From Williamsia muralis (GTDB lineage Bacteria; Actinomycetota; Actinomycetes; Mycobacteriales; Mycobacteriaceae), in the NCBI RefSeq assembly GCF_002735905.1, contig NZ_PEBD01000004.1, forward strand, positions 1,178,001 through 1,242,000: a stretch of 64,000 nucleotides of DNA, written 5' to 3'. Positions 56,959 through 64,000 of the stretch are shown here, piece by piece. The translations under genes and the position numbers were made by a program. The stretch's first letter is position 1. Each line of letters begins with the position of its first letter. The notes beneath the pieces are model-generated. The model was not told the DNA's origin. It was given only the letters and a program-made list of their open reading frames with translations, and made no database searches.

Positions 56959-58271
56959 TTGGCTGCGGCGAAGCCTGCGTCGAGGTCGGCAATGATGTCG
57001 GCGATGTTCTCGATGCCTACTGCCAACCGGACCAGCCCGGGGGCGACACCCGCGGCGAGCTGCTCTTCCGGCAGCAGCTGGGAGTGGGTGGTGGAGGCCG
57101 GGTGGATCACCAGCGAGCGCACGTCGCCGATGTTGGCGACGTGGCTGTGCAGGGTGAGTCCCTCGACGAACCGCTTGCCGGCATCGACGCCACCGGCGAT
57201 CTCGAAGCCGATGATGGCGCCCTGACCGCGCGGGGCGAGTTCCTGACCCCGCTTGTACCAGCGCGACGATTCGAGGCCGGCGTACGCGACCGACTCGACC
57301 TGAGCGTGCTCGGAGAGATACTTGGCGACGGCCTGAGCGTTGGACACGTGCCGCTCGATCCGCAGGCTCAGGGTCTCCAGACCCTGCGCGATGAGGAAGG
57401 CGTTGAACGGCGAGATCGCAGCGCCGGTGTCGCGCAGCCACTGGACCCGGGCCTTGAGCGCGTAGGCCGGTGCGCCGAGGTCTGCGAAGACGGCACCGTG
57501 GTAGCTGGGGTCCGGGGTGGTGAAGCCCGGGAACAGGTCTTTGCCGTCTCGCTGTTGACGCCAGTCGAAGGTTCCGCCGTCGACGATCACTCCGCCGATT
57601 GCTGTGCCGTGGCCGCCGAGGTACTTGGTTGCCGAGTGGACGACGATGTCGGCGCCGTGGGCGAGGGGGTTGATCAGGTACGGGGTGGCGACGGTGTTGT
57701 CGACGATGAGGGGCAGGCCCGCCTCGTGCGCGACCGAGCTGATTCCCGGTAGATCAAGGATCTCGTTGTTGGGGTTGGAGATGGTCTCACCGAAGAATGC
57801 GCGGGTGTTCGGTTTGATCGCCGCACGCCAGCTGTCGAGATCCTCGGGGTCCTCGACGAAGCCCACCTCGATGCCCAGCTTGGGCAGTGTGTAGTGGAAG
57901 AGATTGTAGGTACCGCCGTAGAGCCGCGGGCTCGACACGACGTGCCCGCCGTTCTCGACGATGTTGAGGATGGCGTAGGTCTCGGCGGCCTGACCGGACG
58001 CGACCAGGAGAGCGGCGACGCCACCCTCGAGTGCCGCGATGCGCTGCTCGACGGCATCCTGCGTCGGGTTCATGATGCGGGTGTAGATGTTGCCGGGTTC
58101 GACGAGTCCGAAGAGGTTCGCTGCGTGCTCGGTGTCACGGAAGGTGTACGAGGTGGTTTGGTAGATCGGCAATGCCCGGGCCGAGGTCTGCGAATCGGGG
58201 CTCTGACCAACATGGACCTGCTTGGTCTCGAAGCTCCAGTTGTCGGCGGGATTGACGTCAGTGTCAGACAT
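56955..58271 (-). CDS. metY: O-acetylhomoserine sulfhydrylase
   Basis: A 438-residue cystathionine-gamma-synthase-type PLP enzyme; start ATG 58271 with GAAGGAAG upstream. [24 protein letters not shown] is the N-terminal family block (first 20 residues suffice: [15 protein letters not shown]). [20 protein letters not shown], the PLP lysine in [17 protein letters not shown] (about 210), and the C-terminal [11 protein letters not shown] are present. It makes homocysteine from O-acetylhomoserine and sulfide. It is first in the metY-metX operon, downstream of the riboswitch. Confidence 0.95.
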   Translation of the reverse strand: MSDTDVNPADNWSFETKQVHVGQSPDSQTSARALPIYQTTSYTFRDTEHAANLFGLVEPGNIYTRIMNPTQDAVEQRIAALEGGVAALLVASGQAAETYAILNIVENGGHVVSSPRLYGGTYNLFHYTLPKLGIEVGFVEDPEDLDSWRAAIKPNTRAFFGETISNPNNEILDLPGISSVAHEAGLPLIVDNTVATPYLINPLAHGADIVVHSATKYLGGHGTAIGGVIVDGGTFDWRQQRDGKDLFPGFTTPDPSYHGAVFADLGAPAYALKARVQWLRDTGAAISPFNAFLIAQGLETLSLRIERHVSNAQAVAKYLSEHAQVESVAYAGLESSRWYKRGQELAPRGQGAIIGFEIAGGVDAGKRFVEGLTLHSHVANIGDVRSLVIHPASTTHSQLLPEEQLAAGVAPGLVRLAVGIENIADIIADLDAGFAAAK

Positions 58272-58313
58272 GGCGAACTTCTTCCTTCATGGTCGGTGGT
58301 GCATCCAACTGTT

Positions 58314-58332
58314 GGGTCCGACCTTCGGACCC
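58314..58332 (-). promoter_or_regulatory. Expression-platform hairpin of the met riboswitch
   Basis: GGGTCCGA and TCGGACCC pair perfectly around a 3-base loop, 43 bases before the metY start on the transcribed (minus) strand and downstream of the SAM aptamer. It may be the switching element or a terminator, depending on SAM binding. Confidence 0.6.
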
Positions 58333-58339
58333 GCGCTTG

Positions 58340-58446
58340 CCGCGGCGAAAAACCGCTGGCCTGGTCATCACCCGGAGCACCCCACCGCGGTTGGAGGGTT
58401 GCCGATCAGCGAGCCGGGGCTTGTCGCTGATACTCATGACCTGGCG
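58340..58446 (-). ncRNA. SAM-IV riboswitch
   Basis: Read on the minus strand the segment contains GGTCATGAGTATCAGCGAC, AAGCCCCGGCTCGCTGAT, CGGCAACCCTCC and GGGGTGCTCCGGGTGATGACC, the conserved order of the SAM-IV aptamer (SAM-I clan). The terminal stem GGTCAT/ATGACC closes it. It precedes metY and should shut off metY-metX when SAM is high. The following region to 58729 (about 280 bases) holds the promoter of this unit and of the divergent MFS gene, with nothing else recognised. Confidence 0.9.
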
Positions 58447-58729
58447 ATAAGGATATAACACGCGTCACCCGGCCAAAAAAGCATCCTGCGCAGACTGATT
58501 CTGACCTTGCGTAACAGCACTTTTTCCCGCGTGCCGGTGGCGGTTCGGCGAGAGTCGACAACGTCGTGAAGGGGCGTCAAGGCCGGGCTCAGCAAGGACT
58601 GAGCTCCATCTCCCGGCTGTGGGCGAGTTCACCTCATCGCAGGGAATCATCGCGGTGGCCACGCAGTTGAAATCTTGGTTGCCCGGCAGCGTCGCCGCCT
58701 CACCCCAAGCGCCCTCGAGAGGATGAACC

Positions 58730-59998
58730 ATGTCTGCCGTCAGTACCCCTGTTTCCAGTGCGAACCCGCAGGGATGGCGGGGCTGGCGGGGAAGTCGTCG
58801 CAACGCAGTCCTGGCTCTTGCCCTCGGTGCCTTCGGGATCGGCACCACCGAGTTTGTGGCGATGGGACTGCTCCCGTCGATCGCGGACTCCCTCGGGACC
58901 ACCGAACCCACCGCCGGACACGTCATCTCTGCCTACGCTCTCGGTGTCGTGGTGGGCGCACCGCTGATCGCTGCGCTGACCGCCCGGATGTCCCGGCGCA
59001 CACTCCTGATCGCCCTGATGGTGGCCTTCACCATCGGCAACGCCGCCACCGTGCTCGCGCAGAGTTACGGCATGCTCATGGTGGCCCGCTTTGTCGCAGG
59101 CCTTCCCCACGGCGCCTACTTCGGGGTCGCGGCTCTGGTCGCAGCACACCTCGCCGGCCCGGACGCACGGGCCAAGGCGGTGGGGCAGGTGATGCTGGGC
59201 CTCAGCGTCGCCAACGTGATCGGTGTCCCTGCCGCCACCTGGCTCGGCAGCACCCTGGGATGGCGCGCCGCATTTGTCGTGGTCGTGGTGATCGGGCTGC
59301 TGACCATCGGTGCCCTGTCGGTGTTCCTGCCGACGTTGTCCGGCATGAAGATCACCAACCCCATCACCGAACTGGGCGCCCTCACCCGGCCTCAGGTGTG
59401 GTTCACGCTGTTCATCGGGATCGTCGGATTCGGCGGGATGTTCGCGTTCTACACCTACATCAGCACCACGCTGACCAGCGTTTCCGGAGTGTCCGAATCG
59501 TTCATCCCCATCGCGCTGATGCTGTTCGGCCTCGGCATGGTCACCGGCAACATCGCCGGCGGTGCACTTGCCGATCGCGGTGTGGTCCGGGCCATCTTCA
59601 TCGGGCTGGTGGCGATCACGGTGGTACTCATCCTGTTTGCTTTGCTCGCCAGCAACCCGTGGGCCGCCCTGGTGCTCACGTTCCTGATCGGTGTCAGCGG
59701 GACCGCGCTGACGCCGGCGTTGCAGATCCGTCTGATGGATGTCGCCGAGGACGCGCAAACGCTCGCCGCTGCGCTGAACCACTCGGCACTCAACATCGCC
59801 AACGCCGGGGGGGCCTGGCTCGGCGGTCTGGTGATCGCGGCCGGGTACGGGTACCGCGCGCCGTCTCTGCTCGGCGCCGGGTTGGCAGTGGCAGGTCTGC
59901 TCGTCCTGGCGTTGGCCCTCGCGTATGCCCGGCGGGTCCGGACCAAGGCTCCGGTTCTTCCGCAGTCGGACGAGCTGGTCGCGGTCGACGCACGTTGA
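58730..59998 (+). CDS. MFS transporter, DHA1 (AraJ-like) family
   Basis: A 422-residue transporter with about 12 hydrophobic segments starting near residue 27, preceded by AGAGGA. Signature GAFGIGTTEFVAMGLLP is typical of the AraJ/YdhP/CmlA sugar-efflux-like DHA1 group, and LTARMSRRTLLIALM is the loop 2-3 motif. Substrate unknown; members export arabinose, purines or drugs. It diverges from the SAM-riboswitch-controlled met operon (about 458 bases between starts), but no riboswitch faces it. Confidence 0.92.
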   Translation: MSAVSTPVSSANPQGWRGWRGSRRNAVLALALGAFGIGTTEFVAMGLLPSIADSLGTTEPTAGHVISAYALGVVVGAPLIAALTARMSRRTLLIALMVAFTIGNAATVLAQSYGMLMVARFVAGLPHGAYFGVAALVAAHLAGPDARAKAVGQVMLGLSVANVIGVPAATWLGSTLGWRAAFVVVVVIGLLTIGALSVFLPTLSGMKITNPITELGALTRPQVWFTLFIGIVGFGGMFAFYTYISTTLTSVSGVSESFIPIALMLFGLGMVTGNIAGGALADRGVVRAIFIGLVAITVVLILFALLASNPWAALVLTFLIGVSGTALTPALQIRLMDVAEDAQTLAAALNHSALNIANAGGAWLGGLVIAAGYGYRAPSLLGAGLAVAGLLVLALALAYARRVRTKAPVLPQSDELVAVDAR

Positions 59999-60060
59999 CC
60001 CGCGCGGAGTTCGTGGACCGCTGCCGGTGATGTCGTGATCCGCACGTAGGGTCGTCGGAC

Positions 60061-60867
60061 GTGACGACAATCGTGACCACGATCAACGCAAATGGCATCC
60101 GGGCAGCGGTGAAACATCGCTCCGAGCGCAACCTGGGGCTCCTGCCGTGGCTGCGCGACACCGACACCCACCACGTGCTGCTGCAGGAAACCCGGGCCAC
60201 CGAAGAGCAGGTGGTCGAAGCACTCGCCCCCGCCCTCGCCGACGGGTGGCATCTCACGCTGAACGAGTCGACGGTCAAGGGTCACTCAGGTGTGGCGATC
60301 CTGTCGCGCTCGGCTCCGGGCCGTGTTCGTAAGGGGTTCGGCAGCAACGAGTTCGACGGTACCGGCCGGTACGTCGAGGCCGACTTCGGTGATCTGACCG
60401 TGGCCAGCCTGTACCTGCCCAAGGGCGCTGCGGACGGCCCGAAGCGCGAGGAGAAGTTCCGGTTCCTCGATGAGTTCGCTGCCCATCTCGCGGCATTGTC
60501 GCGCAAACGCCGCGACGTGGTCATCGGTGGTGACTGGAACATCGCACCCACCGAGCTCGACCTGAAGAACGCGAAGGGAAACGTCAAGAACCCTGGCTTC
60601 CTGCCCGAGGAGCGGCAGTGGGTCGCGGGACTGCTCGAGGCCGGCTGGGTCGACGTCGCCCGCGAACTGGCGGGTGAGGTGCCCGGCCCGTACTCGTGGT
60701 GGAGCTGGCGCGGCAAGGCCTTCGACAACGACGCCGGCTGGCGGATCGACTACCAGCTCGCGAACAAGCGACTGGGACAACGGGCCACCAAGTCGTACGT
60801 GCACCGGGCCGACGCCTATGACCTCCGCTGGTCCGACCACGCCCCCGTCACGGTGGAGTACTCGTGA
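60061..60867 (+). CDS. xthA: Exodeoxyribonuclease III / AP endonuclease
   Basis: A 268-residue EEP-fold nuclease, GTG start. TTINANGIRAAVKH carries the metal-ligand Asn; LLQETRATEEQV the Glu; GGDWNIAPTELDLKN the Asp/Asn pair; WWSWRGKAFDNDAGWRIDY and WSDHAPV the C-terminal Asp-His. It cleaves at abasic sites in base-excision repair and degrades 3' ends. No operon partner is clear, but trpS follows only 33 bases later. Confidence 0.94.
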   Translation: MTTIVTTINANGIRAAVKHRSERNLGLLPWLRDTDTHHVLLQETRATEEQVVEALAPALADGWHLTLNESTVKGHSGVAILSRSAPGRVRKGFGSNEFDGTGRYVEADFGDLTVASLYLPKGAADGPKREEKFRFLDEFAAHLAALSRKRRDVVIGGDWNIAPTELDLKNAKGNVKNPGFLPEERQWVAGLLEAGWVDVARELAGEVPGPYSWWSWRGKAFDNDAGWRIDYQLANKRLGQRATKSYVHRADAYDLRWSDHAPVTVEYS

Positions 60868-61950
<1,083 letters not shown>

Positions 61951-62003
61951 CCCGACGCCCGCCAGACGCGAAGGGCTCGACGGACGAACCGAACGGGGAT
62001 TCG

Positions 62004-63047
62004 ATGTCCACTCCAGAGACAGACAAAGCGTCCGAGAAGCCGTCCTTCCTGGACAGGCAGCGCGCGCAGCGACCGTGGCTTGATCACCTGGTGGCTGCGG
62101 GCACGCGTTACCAGGACAGCAAGGGTGACTTCTTCGCTGCGGGCGCAACCTATTTCAGTGTGTTCGCCCTGTTTCCGCTGCTGATGATCGGATTCGCCAC
62201 CGCGGGCTTCGTGTTCGCGGGCAACCCCGACCTCCTGGACAAGGCGAAGGACGAGATCGCCGAGTCCGTGGACGGCAGCATGAGTCAGCAGCTGACCGAT
62301 CTGATGGACCAGGCGATCGAGTCACGTACCACCATCGGTGTCGTCGGGTTGGTGGTCGCGCTGTACGCAGGGCTGGGGTGGATGGCCAATCTGCGCAACG
62401 CACTGACCGTCCAGTGGGGTCCCGAGCCGGAGTCGGCAGGGGTGGTGAAGACCAAGCTGGCCGACCTCGGTGCGCTGGCGGGACTGTTCCTCGCGATCGT
62501 CCTGACGTTTTCCCTTTCGGCGTTGTCCAGCAGCGGACTCACCCTGAAGATCCTCGAGTGGTTGAATGCCGACGACCTGCCCGGGGTGTCGGTGGGCATC
62601 CGGGCCGTGTCGTACGTGTTGTCGATCCTTGCGTCGTGGTTGCTGTTCACCTGGGTCATCGCGAAGTTGCCCCGGGTGGCACTGCCGCTCCGGAACGCGG
62701 CCAAGGCCGGCCTGCTGACTGCCGTGGTCTTCGAGATCTTCAAGCTCGTTGCCTCGTTCTACCTGAAATCAGTCCTGACGGGTCCGGCGGGGGCGACCTT
62801 CGGGCCGATCCTCGGAATCATGGTCTTTGCCTTCATCACCACACGGATCATCTTGTTCGCCACGGCGTGGGCTGCCACCGATCCGATCAATCGCAAGTTC
62901 GAAGCGACGCGGGTCCCCGATCCGGTGGTCATCAGTCCGCGGGTCGACGTCCGCGATGGCTTGTCCCCGCGGGGCACCGCGGCCGCCATCGGGGCAGGAG
63001 TGGTCGCTGCGCTGGGCATCTCGGCATTACGGGGACGCAAACGCTGA
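62004..63047 (+). CDS. YihY/BrkB-family membrane protein
   Basis: A 347-residue protein with six hydrophobic segments: AAGATYFSVFALFPLLMIGFA (55-80 region), TIGVVGLVVALYAGLGW, LADLGALAGLFLAIVLTFSL, VGIRAVSYVLSILASWLLFTW, LPLRNAAKAGLLTAVVFEIF and FGPILGIMVFAFITTRIILF. A cytosolic tail (about 295-347) follows. Matches the YihY family by the AAxxYFxxFALFPLL motif and by its place after trpS (Mtb Rv3335c). Function unknown; earlier called ribonuclease BN without support. Confidence 0.9.
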   Translation: MSTPETDKASEKPSFLDRQRAQRPWLDHLVAAGTRYQDSKGDFFAAGATYFSVFALFPLLMIGFATAGFVFAGNPDLLDKAKDEIAESVDGSMSQQLTDLMDQAIESRTTIGVVGLVVALYAGLGWMANLRNALTVQWGPEPESAGVVKTKLADLGALAGLFLAIVLTFSLSALSSSGLTLKILEWLNADDLPGVSVGIRAVSYVLSILASWLLFTWVIAKLPRVALPLRNAAKAGLLTAVVFEIFKLVASFYLKSVLTGPAGATFGPILGIMVFAFITTRIILFATAWAATDPINRKFEATRVPDPVVISPRVDVRDGLSPRGTAAAIGAGVVAALGISALRGRKR

Positions 63048-63105
63048 CGGTGTCCATGGTTCGCCGCGCCGGTTGACACCGTCCGGTATCGGGTACGCAC
63101 ACGTC

Positions 63106-63915
63106 ATGACGAATTCGCCCAGCACACCAACCGGGAAACCACTTGCTCTCGTGACCGGCGCCTCGAGCGGAATCGGTTACGAGCTCGCCGCACTCTTCGC
63201 CGCAGATGGTTACGACCTCATCGTCGCTGCCGACAGCGAGAAGATCGACGCCGCCGCCGAGCGTCTCGGTGAGACCGGTGCTCATGTTCGGTCGGTCACC
63301 GCCGATCTGCGGACCGAGGACGGCGTGGCGCAGGTCTACGCAGCTGTCGCGGCAGACGGACGCCCCTTGGCCGCAGCGGCACTCAACGCAGGTGTCGGGC
63401 GGGGCGGCGCCTTTCTCGACACCCCGTTGCCCGACACCATGTCGGTCATCGACCTCAATGTGAAATCAACGGTGCATTTGACCAAACTCGTCCTCGAAGA
63501 CATGGTGCGACGCAATGAGGGCAAGGTCCTCGTCACCTCGTCGATCGCTTCCACGATGCCGGGGCCGTACCAGGCGGTGTACAACGCGTCGAAGTCCTTT
63601 GTGCAGTCGTTTGTCGAAGCGCTGCAAGGTGAGTTGAATGACAGCGCGGTCACCATCACATCACTGATGCCGGGTCCCACGGCCACCAACTTCTTCCATC
63701 GGGCGCAGATGGACGACACGAAGATGGGGCAGGGTAAGAAGGACGACGCCGGTGAGGTCGCGCGCCAAGGTTATGAGGCGATGATGAGCGGGAAGCGCAA
63801 AGTGGTGGCGAGCTCCATCATGTCGAAGGCGATGGCGGCGGTCGACGCTGTGACGCCGGACGTGGCGAAAGCGGCAGCGCACAAGTTCTTGGCCCGGCCG
63901 GGGTCGGGACGCTGA
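63106..63915 (+). CDS. Short-chain dehydrogenase/reductase
   Basis: A 269-residue SDR. Start ATG 63106 (MTNSPSTPTGKPLALVTGASS). The NAD(P)-binding motif is TGASSGIGYEL, followed by NAGVGRGG, the catalytic Ser in VTSSIASTMPG, and YNASK with Tyr and Lys. The variable C-terminal region (MPGPTATNFFHRAQM and a basic helix) determines substrate, which is unknown. Its Lys-rich 210-230 region is notable. It follows the YihY gene by 59 bases and may be co-transcribed with it. Confidence 0.92.
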   Translation: MTNSPSTPTGKPLALVTGASSGIGYELAALFAADGYDLIVAADSEKIDAAAERLGETGAHVRSVTADLRTEDGVAQVYAAVAADGRPLAAAALNAGVGRGGAFLDTPLPDTMSVIDLNVKSTVHLTKLVLEDMVRRNEGKVLVTSSIASTMPGPYQAVYNASKSFVQSFVEALQGELNDSAVTITSLMPGPTATNFFHRAQMDDTKMGQGKKDDAGEVARQGYEAMMSGKRKVVASSIMSKAMAAVDAVTPDVAKAAAHKFLARPGSGR

Positions 63916-63938
63916 CGCGGGCCGAATGAGCTTGTCGC

Positions 63939-64000
63939 TCAGGCCTTGTCGCGGGTTGCCACGCCACGGCCGCTGAGTACCTTGCCCACTTCGCCGATGA
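63939..64000 (-). CDS. 3' end of a minus-strand gene (partial)
   Basis: Reading from the window's right edge on the minus strand gives IGEVGKVLSGRGVATRDKA and a stop at 63941-63939, ending 23 bases from the convergent dehydrogenase gene. The frame is open to the edge, so a C-terminal tail is likely, but nothing identifies the protein. Confidence 0.45.
   Translation of the reverse strand, partial: IGEVGKVLSGRGVATRDKA

Noticed and set aside
56959-57441. metX extension upstream of GTG 56958
   Set aside because: The extra residues are an out-of-frame reading of metY (Arg-rich, no motif).

Overview
The window reads as chromosomal DNA of a high-GC mycolic-acid actinobacterium, most likely Gordonia or a close relative. 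This rests on dense GC-rich coding with many GTG starts, ATGA/GTGA gene overlaps, and a gene order that follows the Mycobacterium tuberculosis Rv3335c-Rv3436c stretch: glmS, nnr, alr, tsaE-tsaB-rimI-tsaD, groES-groEL1, whiB3, sigD-rsdA, guaB2-guaB3-choD-guaA, imuA'-imuB, dnaE2, trmL, folD, metX-metY, trpS and a YihY-family gene. Species assignment is inference; the synteny is from memory of the Mtb map.

Layout. 1-2316: three overlapping genes that look like type VII secretion (ESX) accessory or substrate genes. 2395-8383: an esterase-like protein, a free-standing alanyl-tRNA synthetase catalytic domain, and a two-gene operon for a tRNA-dependent aminoacyl-lipid synthase (DUF2156/MprF type) with a membrane-anchored esterase. 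8762-17055: cell-wall precursor and repair genes (glmS, nnr, alr) leading into the t6A tRNA-modification genes. 17063-19116: a MarR repressor divergent from an MFS exporter. 19144-21315: CIRCE-controlled groES-groEL1. 21520-25103: whiB3, sigD and its anti-sigma factor, with conserved hypotheticals. 25336-31721: guanine nucleotide synthesis (guaB, guaB3, guaA) interrupted by a GMC cholesterol oxidase with a perfect 22-bp operator-like palindrome.

31722-37796: an AT-richer gap and a methyltransferase, then a PspC-domain three-component envelope stress system (EsrISR-like) and a Ser/Thr kinase. 38004-48375: the SOS mutagenesis genes imuA', imuB and dnaE2, each transcription unit with a LexA-type box, but split by four unrelated genes (flavin monooxygenase, DUF1697, serpin lipoprotein, D-amino-acid PLP enzyme). 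48376-50525: an accessory island with tandem repeats, a structured 162-nt RNA bounded by a 20-bp inverted repeat, a retron-type reverse transcriptase and a small unknown protein. This is the best candidate in the window for an undescribed system. 50562-64000: trmL, a pentapeptide-repeat protein, a beta-propeller lactonase-like protein, folD, DUF3017, a membrane Hsp70-like protein, metX-metY behind a SAM-IV riboswitch, an MFS transporter, xthA, trpS, a YihY protein and a short-chain dehydrogenase.

No tRNA, rRNA, CRISPR array, insertion sequence or replication origin was seen.
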